Notes: generated from the letters alone by a model not told the origin. A stretch of 64,000 bases of DNA from Aselliscus stoliczkanus (GCA_033961575.1 CM066732.1:67618687-67682686), one strand, 5' to 3'; shown: positions 23,762 to 35,800, counted from the first letter of the stretch. Made by a program: numbers and translations.

Positions 23762-23916
23762 CAGTAATACCATGGTTTGCGAGCATAACTAGTTCTGGAA
23801 ATAAACTATTCGTATTGTAAGACATCACTCGTTTACTGTGTTACAATGTATTAGAAATGTTTGCGCATCTTGCGGAACACTCGCAAACCGTTACTCGCAA
23901 TCCAAGGGTTTTACTG
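23762..23916. mobile_element. 155-bp pogo/Tigger-type MITE
   Basis: Ends CAGTAATACCATGGTTTGCG and its inverted partner ...CAAGGGTTTTACTG, flanked by TA at 23760-23761 and 23917-23918. The CAGT termini, TA target and GGTTTGCGAG-type repeat fit non-autonomous pogo/Tigger elements of the Tc1/mariner superfamily. No coding capacity. A further partial inverted match (GTTTGCGAG near 23883, minus strand) suggests internal rearrangement. Confidence 0.75.
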
Positions 23917-23918
23917 TA

Positions 23919-24671
23919 TATAGCAATAGTTCTTTGGTGTGGCTTCTTATATTCAATGTTAGGTTTGTTTGGTTCATCCATGTTTCTTTAGATTGTAGCT
24001 CACTCATTTTCATTACAATAGCGTATGCCATCACAAGAATATACACAGTTTATATATTGACTGGTGGTTATTTCCAGTTTGGGTCTTTTAACAATGCTGC
24101 TGGAGACAGTCCTGTTCATGCATGTATTGTGGTGCACAAATGTACAAACATCTGTGTTGGGTATATCTCTAAGAAGTGAAATTGGTTGGTGTGTGTATCT
24201 CCAGTTTTGGTTGATAATGGCAAATTAATTTTCAAATTGGTTACATCAATCTGAAATCTATAGGATACCCCCTGTGATTTCATATTCTCTCTGAAATTTG
24301 ATATTGTCAACCTTTTCCATTTTAGCCATTTCTGGTGGATGTGTAGTCATATCTCATTGTGGTTTAATTTTTATTTTTACTATTTTAATGAAGCTGAGTA
24401 CCTTTTGATATGCTTATTGGCCATTCAGATTTTCCTTTTTGTAAATTGCCTGTTAAAGTCTCTTGCCCATTAAAAAATTAATTTGTAGTAGATGTTTTAC
24501 ACATTTTGTCTACCAGTCCTTGTTAGTTTTTTTTGTGTTGCCAATGTATTCTCCTACTCAATGGTTTACCTTTAAATTCCTTAATGGTGTATTTTGTGAA
24601 CAGAAGTTTTAATTTTAATGCAGTCTAATTCATCATTCTTTTCCTTTATGATCATTATTTTACTGTCCATT
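23919..24671 (-). mobile_element. Old L1 ORF2 C-terminal / 3' fragment, antisense
   Basis: Diverged L1 sequence: 'gttggtgtgtgtatctccag', 'tggatgtgtagtcatatctcattgtgg', 'ttttgatatgcttattggcc', 'tcttgcccattaaaaaatta' and 'caatgtattctcctactcaatgg' follow the order seen in antisense L1 ORF2. Older than the 32-40 kb L1. The 113-codon plus frame (23838-24179) is a shadow. Confidence 0.65.
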
Positions 24672-24675
24672 TTAA

Positions 24676-24888
24676 CCCTCCATTGGGCGCAACTGATCTC
24701 ACAGATTCATTGCACACAAAGATGCTGCTATGAAATACATCTTTGCTGTACTAAGTCACAAACGCGACTGTTGATAGGTTACGGTGGAGGGGGAAGATAT
24801 GGAAGTGATGAGTCATGATACTTAAGTTAACTGTTAGGTATTTAAAAATTTGTGTGCAATGAATCTGTGAGATCAGTTGTGCCCAATG
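24676..24888. mobile_element. Terminal-inverted-repeat element, about 210 bp, family uncertain
   Basis: Positions 24681-24720 and 24849-24888 are inverted repeats matching at 39 of 40 bases (CATTGGGCRCAACTGATCTC...). TTAA tetranucleotides lie at 24672-24675 and 24889-24892. On the left the TTAA is followed by CCCTC before the repeat; on the right it abuts the repeat. TTAA target sites and a CCCT start would suit the piggyBac superfamily, but the five-base asymmetry leaves this open. No coding capacity. Confidence 0.7.
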
Positions 24889-24947
24889 TTAAATAATCTT
24901 TTCCTAACATGAATTGAGAACATATTTTCCAACATGTTCTTCTAGCC

Positions 24948-25245
24948 TAGAGCTGCCCAAGAGAATATGAGAGCTACATATGTCCACATTTAAAAAAGTA
25001 AAAGGAATCAGGTAAATTTAATTTTAATGGTGTATTTTATTTTACCTGATACAACCTAAATACAATTTCAATAATATAAAATCAATATGAAAATGATCAA
25101 TGAGATATTTTACATTTTAAAAATCATAGCAAGTCTGATGTATATTTTACAGTTATAGCACATCTAAATTCATAGTAGTCAATTTCAAAATTTCAGTGCT
25201 TAATAACCACATGTGGGCTAGTGGTTATCATATTGAGCAGCCCAG
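24948..25245 (-). mobile_element. hAT-Charlie non-autonomous element
   Basis: About 298 bp with CTGCCCAA/AGCAGCCCAG-like ends, an internal aaaaaagtaaaaggaatcagg block and the terminal ccacatgtgggctagtggtt stretch typical of a common mammalian Charlie-derived element. A candidate 8-bp target duplication (TTCTAGCC / TTCTAGGA, 6 of 8) lies at 24940-24947 and 25246-25253. Confidence 0.75.
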
Positions 25246-25253
25246 TTCTAGGA

Positions 25254-25653
25254 GACATACTGTTTTGCCACCTGGACTTGATATTGGTGCATGGAGCAAT
25301 GTAGCGATCACAGTCTCTCCCTGGTAGTCACATCGCCCATCACCAGTGTGGTTCCACGATAGAGCCACAGGCCCTTAGCTCAGCTCTTTCCCTTAGGCTT
25401 GCAGTAATTTTGAGGTCCCTTCTTCATCACCTAGCTGCCAAGGGAGGTTCAGTTACTCCGGTTACTCCCTGACTGTTTATACATCTCACTAATATCATTT
25501 TGATGGAGCATCTTGCATTGATGTGGGGACATCCTATGTTCTAGTCACCTCCTAGAGTTCCCAATGGGGCATACCACACAAAAGGCCGTAACTTTTCTGA
25601 TAGACTTCCTCCTTGGAATTTGGTACCAGGTGGATATGTCTGATGCTTTTCTC
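25254..25653. other. Unique-like DNA
   Basis: No recognised feature. The 106-codon minus frame (25541-25861) overlaps the Tigger element and is fortuitous. Confidence 0.4.
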
Positions 25654-25655
25654 TA

Positions 25656-25888
25656 CAGGCATACCTCAGGTTATTGTGCTTAACTTTACTGTGTGTCACA
25701 TGTGTTGTGCTTTTTACAAATTGACGGCAAGACGCTCTACCAGCAAGTGGATTACAAACTGCTTTTTTTGTGATCCTCGCTTTACCACATGGTCTGGAAC
25801 AGAGCCTGCAATATGTCCGAGGTATGCCTATAATTGCTTTATTGCAGTGGTCTAGAACCAAACCCGCAGCATCCTTGAGGTATGCCTG
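25656..25888. mobile_element. 233-bp Tigger-type MITE
   Basis: Ends CAGGCATACCTCAGG and CTTGAGGTATGCCTG are inverted repeats, flanked by TA at 25654-25655 and 25889-25890. A second GAGGTATGCCT-like block lies at 25820-25832. The terminal sequence is the one I associate with Tigger elements of mammalian genomes (Tc1/mariner, pogo group). No transposase remains. Confidence 0.85.
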
Positions 25889-25890
25889 TA

Positions 25891-26999
25891 TTTCTGTCTC
25901 CCCTTTTCTTTCTGCAATCCACAGGCCTCAATGGGCAGGGTCTCCGGCTTTCTGTGTGGTAGGGACAGTTTTTGTGTTACCTCTTGAGTTACCTCTTCTC
26001 ATGGCTCAGAGGTCTGGCTCTTGATATATTAAATGGAGCTTAAAGAATGTATAAAATGTTTCTTTTTCTACCGAGGCTACCTTTCAAAACCATTCTCTTG
26101 TTAGTAATTTAAAGAAATCTAATTTGGCAGTCAAAGCTGAGCAGTGACTATTGTTCTAGCTGATGTCAGCCTTTTCTTGGGCAGTAAGTCATAGGACAGT
26201 ATGATTTACAGGATGTGAAAGCACATCTGAAAGTATTTCAAAAGCATTATCCCCATTACCCTACTAAAAAGAGAAAAGAAGAAAATCCACATATGAGTGC
26301 CAAATGAGTAAAAGTGAAAGCTAAAAGAGAAGCCTGGAAATAGAATTGTGAATCTGTCATGTAAGCAAGGATACCTGCATGGAAATTCATTTTCTACATG
26401 CAAGCAGCTCCAGGGTTTAAAAGTCTGGAAGAAACAGGGACAAGACCTGTGCAAATAGATGGTGCTGATTTGATTGTAGCAGAGGTAAATACTAATGATC
26501 ATAGGTATAAAATAACAGCACATGGTCTGTGATCTGTAAAAAAATCTTGTAATGTTAAACATGATAAGTGTAACAAATAGCGTTTGTTGTAAATCTTTAG
26601 AAATACAGGTAAATAAAATAAAATAATAACTATAATCCCCACCAGCAGAGTCTGCTTCCAGTTCTGATTTTTGTGATGATCAAAGGAATGGTTATGAGGG
26701 AGAACTGAAGGAAATAGAGGCTAGCTCATTTGAAAGAAAGGCAGAGAGGTAGCGAAGTGGGATCCCTGATAATTCTCCCATACTTTGAGTTGGGACCCTT
26801 AAAGATTTCCCCGGAAGTAAGAGAGAAGGGAAATAAACAGGTGCTTGCAGGGACTATTGCTCAGATCTGAATCCTCTCATTCCCTAGAATTGGATTAAGG
26901 TGATTTTGGATTGCTATCTTTTTCAACAATCTGCTGCAAGTAAATGTATTGTAGATTGCCTTTAGAGGGGGAAAAAAAAACCCATTGTGTTCATTTTTC
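25891..26999. other. Unique-like DNA
   Basis: No recognised gene or repeat. The 118-codon minus frame at 26206-26562 has aromatic-rich low-complexity content and no domain. Confidence 0.4.
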
Positions 27000-28270
27000 C
27001 CTACAATTTTTCTTTTAAAATGTATTTAAAAATTTTTGTTGATTTACAACTTTTCCAACACTTCATTATTATCAGAGTTCTTAAGTTTTGTTAATGTAGG
27101 GGATTGAAGATTATCTGATTAGTATCTTAATTTACTTTTTTTTTCTGATTAAAGGTGAGCATCTTTTTACTTGTGTATATCCATTTGTATTTCCTCTTTT
27201 GTAAAATGCTTGCTCCTGTCTTTTGCCCATTTTTCTACTGGACTTTCTATTTCCTATTGAGCTGTAGAGGTCCTTTATATTGCATATTAATTCTTTATCA
27301 GTTAGGTATGTTACAAATATCTTCTTCCGCTTTGTAAGTTTGTTTTCTCTTTCATTGGTGTCTTTGGATGAATTAAAAATTTAAATTATATTGTAGTTAT
27401 ATTTGGTTTTCTGTTATAATGAATATCTTTCCTGTCCTTTTAAAGAAATTCTTCCCTATCTTGAGGTACTAGGATATTCTCTTTAATTCTTCTTAAGCAT
27501 CTTAAAGAGGCAGTGATAAAGGACATTACTTTTTTTAAAAGTGATTTAAAGGGAATGCTTCAGAGTTTTGTAACTTCTCTTTATCAGGTCAAGAATGTTT
27601 TTTTCTGTTTCCAGTTTTCCAAGAGTTTTTAATGACAAATAGATATTGAATTTTATTAAATGTCTTTTGCATTTACTTGAGATAATTTTACTTTTTTCTC
27701 CTTAATCTCTTTTCTGCTGGATGTAATCTCTGTAGCCTAACCATTCAGTTTTTAATTTTCACTATATTTTTTATTTCTAAGAGTTCTATTTGGCTACTTT
27801 TATCAATCTGCCTTACCATTTTGATAATCTCTTGTTGATTGCTCATTTTCATGATTTCACCTTTTATTTTTTTTAATATATTTCATACAGTTGTTTATAT
27901 TTAGTATTTTATAATCACCAAATGGTTTTGTTTGCAGGTCCAAATCTAATGTTTATCATCTCTTTTTTTCCTTTTGATGGCTTAATTCATTGTGTAGTTG
28001 TTGGTTGTTGATTGTGATTTCATATTTGTTATTTTTATCTGTGGAAATCCCAAGGGCTTCAAGAGGTGACCTTTTCCCCTAACAAATGTTTTGTATTGCT
28101 TCTATAGGGAGTTGGGGGGATGTTACACAACATCAGTTTAACCACCTTAGAAGTTCCCAGTATTATCTTGAAGGTTCAGGTTCATTTCTCACTGAATTAT
28201 TTTCCTATTTGCTGAAGGATTGTTAGCTATTACCCTCTGGAAAATACTGACTTTCCATTCTCCTTAAAGC
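27000..28270 (-). mobile_element. Ancient L1 fragments, antisense
   Basis: 27.02-27.53 kb resembles diverged L1 ORF2 C-terminal sequence (tttttacttgtgtatatccatttg, cttttgcccatttttctactgg, tatcagttaggtatgttacaaata). 27.69-28.27 kb resembles old L1 ORF1 / 5' UTR sequence (aagagttctatttggctac). Poorly preserved, and boundaries are approximate. Confidence 0.5.
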
Positions 28271-28609
28271 TCACAGTTCTCAGCTCTGAATCGTGTATGT
28301 GTACATACAATGTGATAGGTGTGTATATATGTATATGTGTGAGAGAGAATGAGAAAATCCATCCTTAATGATTTCACTTATTTCCTATGAACCTAGAAAT
28401 GCATTTAAGAGTATGAAATACATTTAAAAATATTAAATGCATTAAAAAGGACTTAGTTGTTTTGTGATGGAAACATCATTTGAAATAGCTAGTCTATAGT
28501 GTTGCCAGAAGTAGATATTTCCCACTTCTTTTCCCCTCTTCCTTTTCTTGCATAAACTTTCTTCTTTACCTGAATTGATCTCTATATTATCCCCTAAATC
28601 TGCTTGTAC
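28271..28609. other. Unique-like DNA
   Basis: No recognised feature. Confidence 0.35.
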
Positions 28610-30120
28610 TTTATTTTTAAAAAACCTTTATTTTTTTTAAGAGCAGATTTAGGTTCACAACAAGATTGAGAGGAAGATACAAATATTTCCCATCTACCAT
28701 GCCCCTACACATGTATAGCCTCCCCCATTATCAACATTGCTCATCAGAATGATCCTTTTTTTTTTTTAAACCAAGGATAAACCTACATTGACTCATCATT
28801 ATTACCCAAAATTCATAGCTTACATTAGGGTTTCCTGTTTGTAAGGTATATTCTTTGCGTTTAGACAAATATATAATGACTTATATCCACCATTATAAAA
28901 ATCATACAGAGTATTTTCACTGCCCTGAAAACTCTCTGTGCTCTGCCTATTTGTCTCTCTCCTCCTGTACACTTGCCCCTGGCAACCACTGATTTTTTTC
29001 ATTGTCTCCATAGTTTTGCCTTTTCCAGAATGTCTAATAGTTGGAATCATCCTGTACGTAGCCTTTTCAGGTTGGTTTTTTTCACTTAGTAATATGCATT
29101 TAAGGTTCCTCCATGTGTTTTCATGGATTTATAGCTCTTTTTTTTTTTTGGCACTGAATAATATTCCATTGTTTGGATATACCACAGTTTATTGATGCAT
29201 TCACCTACAGAAAGACATCTTGGTTGCTTTTAAGTTTTTGCAATTGCAAATAAAGCTGTTATACACACCTGTGTGCAGGTTTTTGTGTAGACATAACTTT
29301 TCGACTCCTTTGGGTAGATACCAAAGAGCATGATTGCTGAAATGTGTGGTAAGAGTATGTTTATTTATTTTTTTAATTTTATTTATTTATTTATTTATTT
29401 TTATTTTTTATTATTACTTTCAGGTGTACAAAACAATGCAATGCTTATCCTCTTCACCCCTTACAAAGTTCAGTTTTGTAAGAAACCACCAAACTGTCTT
29501 CAAAGTGGCTGGACCATTTTTGCATTCTCACCAGTAATGTGAGTTCCTGTTGCTCCACATCCTTGTCAGCACACAGCATTTGGTGTTGTCAGTGCCCCAG
29601 ATTTTGGCCATTCTAGTAGATGTATAGAGGTATCTTATTGTTGTTTTAATTTGCATTTCTCTGATGACTTATGTTGTGGAGCATCTTTTTATGCTCTTTT
29701 TATGCTTATTTGCCATCTGTATATTTTCTCTGGTGACATGTCAAGATCTTTCACTGATTTTTAAAATCATGTTGTTTGTTTTCCTATTGTTGAGTTTTAA
29801 GAGTTCTTTGTATATTTTGGATAATAGTCCTTTATTAGTTGTGTCTTTTGCAAATATTTTCTCCCAGTCTGTGGCTTGTCTCCTAATTCTCTTGATATTG
29901 TCTTTCGCGGAGCTGATGTCTTTAATTTTCATGAAGTCCAGCTTAGCAACTATTTCTTTCATGGATCATTTCTTTGTTGTTGTGTATAAAAAAGCATCAG
30001 TTTATTCAAGGTCATCTAGATTTTCCACTATGTTACCCTCTCAGAATTTTATAGTTTTATGTTTTACATTTAGGTCTATGATCCATTTTGAGTTAATTTT
30101 TTTGAAAGGTGTATCTTCCT
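28610..30120 (-). mobile_element. Older L1 3' half, antisense, with a nested L1 stub
   Basis: Collinear with an older mammalian L1: 3' UTR (gagcagatttaggttcacaac), the ORF2 end region (gttggaatcatcctgtacg, aatattccattgtttggata) and the ORF2 C-terminal part out to about 30.12 kb (cttttgcaaatattttctcccag). Minus-strand frame 29962-29741 encodes an ORF2-like piece (D-S-A-K-D-N-I-K-R type). A younger L1 3' stub interrupts it at about 29348-29469. The 161-codon plus frame at 29664-30149 is a shadow. Confidence 0.75.
29348..29469 (-). mobile_element. Extremely truncated L1 3' end, antisense
   Basis: A T/A-rich tail plus about 75 bp of terminal L1 3' UTR (TTTCAGGTGTACAAAACAAT... to ...CCCCTTACAAAGT), matching the 3' end of the 10.4-kb L1. 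It is flanked on both sides by older L1 sequence that is contiguous once the stub is removed. Confidence 0.8.
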
Positions 30121-30238
30121 TTCTTCATACTCTATTCAGACGTTCTTAGGTTCCCACCATCACTCTTTGTCTATTTGAAACCCTTTTTTGCCTTTATGAT
30201 TTACCTGCATGTCCTCCGCTTTCAAAAAGACTTTTCTG

Positions 30239-30354
30239 GGACCAGCCGAGTGGCATGGTGGTTAGGCTCTGGCTTGGGAGGCCAGCAGCCCCGGTTTGGG
30301 TCCAACATATGAGGGCCAGTGACACTGCCCTAAAAAAAAAAAAAAAAAAAAAAT
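30239..30354 (+). mobile_element. tRNA-derived SINE, type A
   Basis: Sense copy with an A tail of over 20 bases. A 9-bp target duplication (ACTTTTCTG) lies at 30230-30238 and 30355-30363. It is the only type A copy with GGAGGCC in the anticodon-arm region. Confidence 0.92.
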
Positions 30355-30363
30355 ACTTTTCTG

Positions 30364-31889
30364 ATAATTCTGGCATAGAGTTTTTGTTGTTTTGTTTTTT
30401 GTCTTCTGAATTTTCTTAGTCCTTATACTTAGCACTCTTGTGCCATGTATTTTGATGCATGGCACAAGATTTACAAAATTCTTTTGGAAATATTTTAGCC
30501 TCCTAAGTAGATAGTAAGGTTTGGAAGGTAGCTTCATCAATTTGAGTGTATGTGTTTCCATCATTCCAGAAATGATCACTTTCCCAGGCTGGCTAACTTT
30601 CTTCACTTTCTGACTATTTTAACAATTGCTATTGCCTTTGGCAACTTAATTTTCACAAGGAGGTAAGGAAAAACAATATCTTAACAGGGTGGGTATTTGT
30701 TGAGTGCCCTTAACGTGGAAAATATTTTGCTAGGTGTTGTTAGGTCAAACAAGGGTGAATAAATGTGGCATCAGTTCTTCAGGAACAAAGAATCTAGAAG
30801 GAGAAGACCATATTTACCAAGAATGCAAATTGTTTTCAGTTGTAGCAGCAAGTCAACAGTGTTGGTTGGGATTGTGCATAAATAAGAGAAAAACTTATAG
30901 GTACTTCTTCCAAAGGTCTGGTATTGCTACAACTGCATGCAAATGTAAGAATAGAAATGGAAATATGAACATTATTTTTATGTGTCTTACTTTGTGTTAG
31001 TTATAAAATAATTAGTAATATTAAAACAACAAGTAATATCAATTACGTTTTGTATAACATTTTATATATAACTTTGAATTTATTTTATGCCACTTGATAG
31101 TGGTCTCTTTGCATCATCACATTTAGTGCAGTGATTATTTTCTATTATCAGGAAATATTTCTACAAATTTAAGAAATAAAAGGATTTATAAGAATATTTC
31201 TAATGTAGGATCTTTGTGAGGCAAAGAGAATAGACTGACTATGCTGGATTTGTTAATTGGGAAAAGGAATGTTATGTGACATTAAGATGGTTTCACTTGA
31301 TGATTGCTTCAGGGGACACCTACTAATAGGCTCTTTGGAATGGGAAGATGGAGATGAAAAAATGAAAGGTTGAGGGAACTGCATAAACGAATAAGATACA
31401 AAGGGCTCATGCAAATGATTTCATTTTTAGTCTAAGTTTAAAATAAGGGATATTTTTATTTTTAAGGAAATAAAAACTGACAATTTACTGAAACAACAGG
31501 AGAAAACAACTAGATTATCACCTGAAGAAATCTTGCCAGGCAGCCTTTTGATTACATGTGGAGTGGTAGAATAAAAAAGTCACTAATTAAGTCAGTTTTA
31601 ATGTAGAACTTTCACCCATAGATCAAACTAAGTATTTTATATATTCTATCTAAAAATGTAAAGCATCAACAACAATGACAACAACAGTGATATTATATTG
31701 AAATTATGGGTACATGAAAGCAAAAATGAGAAACAGGATTTAAGTATTGTTTTTGTATGAAAAGAAAAGACTAATAATTTCACATGTTAATAGAATACGT
31801 TTATTCAAGAAAACTTAATACTACTTCAGGTTTCTAATTCATATCCTTGTCTGGGGAATGAGTGAGTATTATAACACTGTTAAAAAACA
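30364..31889. other. Unique-like DNA
   Basis: AT-rich, nothing recognised. The 88-codon plus frame at 30734-31000 shows no domain. Confidence 0.4.
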
Positions 31890-32271
31890 AGTTCAACTGA
31901 ATAAATTTGAAAGATTGTATTGGCTTTTTTTTCAATGATTCATGAATTGGGCAGCATTTCATCTAGCAAATAGAAAGGAGCTTCAAAGAGCTGTATCAAA
32001 TGAAAGATGTTTATATGCACAAGGAAGCAGGACAAAGAAGTTATATTAACATAGAGCTGATTGTTTATGGCAAGGTCATCTTTCTTTAGGGGATTCTAGG
32101 GATCCATCAGGCAGATTACCTCACTAGTGCAGACCAGGTAATTCCAGATTGACTGGTTTAAGATTCTGTTCCTGGAGGAGGCTGAAACTACAATTAAGTT
32201 AGGTATATAGGTTATATATAGGTATACAGGTTTGGAGATTTGGGTCTTAGCACAACTGACTCCATTTTGGG
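31890..32271 (+). other. Possible old LTR-like repeat
   Basis: Phrases such as 'attcatgaattgggcagca', 'tggcaaggtcatctttcttt', 'aattccagattgactgg' and 'aactgactccattttgggc' read like an old ERV-derived LTR, but the family cannot be fixed. The complete L1 was inserted at its right edge. Confidence 0.35.
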
Positions 32272-32288
32272 CCTATTGTCCTTTTTTA
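32272..32288. repeat. Target site duplication of the complete L1, left copy
   Basis: CCTATTGTCCTTTTTTA, identical to 40346-40362. This 17-bp perfect duplication bounds the L1. Confidence 0.95.
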
Positions 32289-32828
32289 TTTTTTAATTTA
32301 TTTTTATTTTTATTTTTTGTGTGTGTGGTCTTTTTTTTTTTTTAAATTAGTTTCAGGTGTACAACACAGTGCAATAGTTATACATTTTACCCCTCAAAGT
32401 GACAACCCCCCCACCCCCAATTCGCCACCCCACTCTCCCTCCATATCATATATATCTATTACTCTTCCTCTGACTCTCTTCCACAGTATAATCCACATCC
32501 CGTGACTATCTATATATATTCAATTACAGTAGGTATACCACCTCCACTTTAGTTATACAGTGCAGTGATCAAACCTCTACTCCATCCATGAAATGGTCTC
32601 CCTAACAAGACCTATGATCATCTGACATTCCACAGAATATTTACAACATTATTAATTATATTCCCCAAACTGTTTTTCATATCCCAGTGGCAATATTGTA
32701 GTTGCCTATTTTTGCTGTCTAATCCCTTCCCCTTCTCCCTCATCCCCATCCCCCTCCCAATTAGCAACCCTGATTTTTCCTCTATATCTATGAGACAGTT
32801 TCTGTTTACTTTACTCATTCATAGTTTT
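32289..32828 (-). other. L1 3' UTR and tail
   Basis: Plus-strand T-rich tail (A tail of the L1), then a C-rich block with runs of C (a G-rich tract in the L1 RNA, common in L1 3' UTRs), then sequence up to the ORF2 end. A short (GT)n at 32319-32327 lies in the tail. Confidence 0.85.
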
Positions 32829-35800
32829 TCAGATTCCACATATGAGTGAGATAATATGGTATTTGTCTTTCTCTGACTGACTTATTTCACTTAACATAAT
32901 AGTCTCTAGGTCCATCCATATCATTGCAAATGGTACGATTTCATTCTTCTTTATAACTGAGTAATACTCCATTGTATAAATATACCACAGTTTCTTAATC
33001 CAGTCATCTACTGATGGGCATTGTGGTTGTTTCCAAGTCTTAGCTATTGTAAATTGTGCTGCTATGAACATAGGGGTGCATAACTTTTTTTGACTAAGTG
33101 TCTTGGTTTTTTCAGGATAGCTACCTAGGAGTGGAATTGCTGGGTCAAACGGTAGCTCTATTTCCAGTTATTTGAGATACCTCCATACTGACTTCCATAG
33201 TGGCTGCACCAATCTGCAATCCCACCAACAGTGCAGCAGGGTCCCCTTTTCCCCACAGCCCCGCCAGCACTTGTTGTTTGTTGATTTATTTATGATAGCC
33301 ATTCTGACTGGAGTGAGGTGGTATCTCATGGTGGTTTTTATTTGCATTTCCCTAATGACCAGTGAGGTTGAACTTTTTTTCATATGCCTGTTGGCCATCT
33401 GTATGTCCTCTTTAGAGAAATGTCTCTTCATATCTTCTGCCCATTTTTTAATTGGGTTGTTTGTTTTTTTGGTGTTGAGTTTCATGAGTGTTTTATAAAT
33501 TTTGGATATTAACCCCTTATCAGATATATCGTTGGCAAATATATTCTCCCATTCAGTAGGCTTCCTTTTTGTTTTATTAATGGTTTCCTTTGTTGTGAAA
33601 AAATTTTAAGTCTGATATAATCCCATATGTTCATTTTTTCTTTTACTTCCCTTGCCCGTAGGGATGTATCAGTAAAAATATTGCTCAGGGTAATGTCTGC
33701 AAATGTACTCCCTATATTTTCTTTTAGGATTTTTATGGTTTCAGGTCTTACATTTAAGTCTTTAATCCATTTTGAATTTGTTCTTGTATAAGGCGTAAGG
33801 AGGTGGTCCAGTTACATTTTTTTGCATGTGTCAGTCCAATTTTCCCAGCACCATTTATTGAATAGACTATCTTTACTCCAGTGTAAATTCTTGCTTCCCT
33901 TGTCATAGATTAACTGTCCGTAAATGCCTGGATTTATTTCTGGGCTCTCTGTTCTGTTCCACTGATCTATGTGCCTGTTTTTATGCCAATACCAAACTGT
34001 TTGATTACTGTAGCCTTGTAGTAGGTTTTGATGTCTGGTAGCATGATCCCCCCGACTTTGTTCTTATTTCTCAGAATTGCCGAGGCTATTCTGGGTCTTT
34101 TATGATTCCATATAAATTTTCAGATTATATTTTCTATTTCTGTGAAAAATGCCCTTGGCAGTTTGATAGGAATTGCATTGAATCTATATATTGCTTTAGG
34201 CAGTATGGACATTTGAACTATATTAAATCTTCCTATCCATGAGCATGGTAGGTGTTTCCATTTATTTGTATCTTCTATGATTTCTTTCTTCAGTGTCTTA
34301 TCATTTTTCTGAGTACAGATCTTTCACTTCTTTGGTTAAATTTATTCCTAGGTATTTTATAGTTCTTGATGCAATCGTAAATGGGATAGTTTTCTTAATT
34401 TCTCTTTCCATTAGTTTATTATTGGTCTATGCAAATGCCACTGATTTCTGAACATTGATTTTATATCCTGCTACTTTACTGAATTCGTCTATCAGTTCCA
34501 ATAGTTTTTTGATGGAGTCTTTGGGGTTCTCTATATACAGTATCATGTCATCTGCATATAATGACAATTTTACTTCTTCCTTGCCAATTTAGATGCCTTT
34601 TATTTCTTTTTGTTTTCTGATTGCTGTGGCTAGAATTTCCAGCACTATGTTGAATAAAAGAGGAGAAAGTGGACAGCCTTGTCTTGTTCCTGATCTTAAG
34701 GGGAATGGTTTTAGCTTTTCCCCATTGAGTATGATGTTAGCTGTAGGTTTATCATATATGGCTTTTATTATGTTGAGATATGATCCCTGTATTCCCACTT
34801 TGCTAAGGGTTTTTAACATAAATGGCTGTTGGATTTTGTCAAATGCTTTTTCTGCATCTATTGAAATGACCATGTGATCTTTATCCTTCATTTTGTTGAT
34901 GTGGTGTATCACATTAATTGATTTACGGATGTTGAACCAGCCTTGCGCATTAGGGATGAATCCCACTTGATCATGATGTATGATCTTCTTAATATATTGC
35001 TGAATTCTGTTTGCTAATATTTTATTGAGAATTTTTGCATCTATATTCATCAGGGAGATTGGCCTGTAGTTTTCCTTTTTTGTGATGTCTTTATCTGGTT
35101 TTGGAATCAGGGTGATAGTGGCTTCATAAAAAGAGTTTGGGAGCCTTCCCTCCTTCTGGATTTTTTGGAATAGTTTGAGAAGAATAGGTGATAGTTGTTT
35201 TTTGAATGTTTGATAAAATTCACTTGTGAAGCTGTCTGGTCCAGGGCTTTTGTTTTTTGGGAGCTTGTCAATTACTGATTCAATTTCCTTGGTAGTAATC
35301 AGGGTATTTAGATTTTCTGTTTCTTCTTGCATTAGCTTTGGAAGGTTATATGCTTCTAGAAAATTATCCATTTCTTCCAGGTTGTGGGCATATAGTTGCG
35401 CATAGTAATTTCTTAGAATTTTTTGTATTTCTGTGATGTCTGTAGTCATTTCCCCTCTTTCATTCCTGATTTTGCTAATTTGAGTCCTCTCTCTTTTTTT
35501 TTTTTGATGAGCCTGGCTAGAGGTTTGTCAATTTTGTTTATCTTCTCAAGAAACCAACTCTTGGTTTCATTGATCTTTTGAATTGTTTTTCTGTTCTCTA
35601 TATTGTTTATTTCTGCTCTGGTCTTTATTATCTCCTTTCTTGTACTCCCCTTGGGCCTCTTTTGCTGTTCTTTTTCCAATTCCCTTAGGTGTAAGGATAA
35701 CCTGTTGATTTGAGATTTTTCTTCTGTCTTTAGGTAGGCCTGCACTGCTATAAACTTCCCTCTTAGGACTGCTTTCACAGGTCCCAGAGATTTTGGGTCG

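Noticed and set aside
29664..30149. 161-codon plus-strand frame with hydrophobic runs
   Set aside because: Antisense shadow of an old L1 ORF2; hydrophobicity comes from T-rich DNA.
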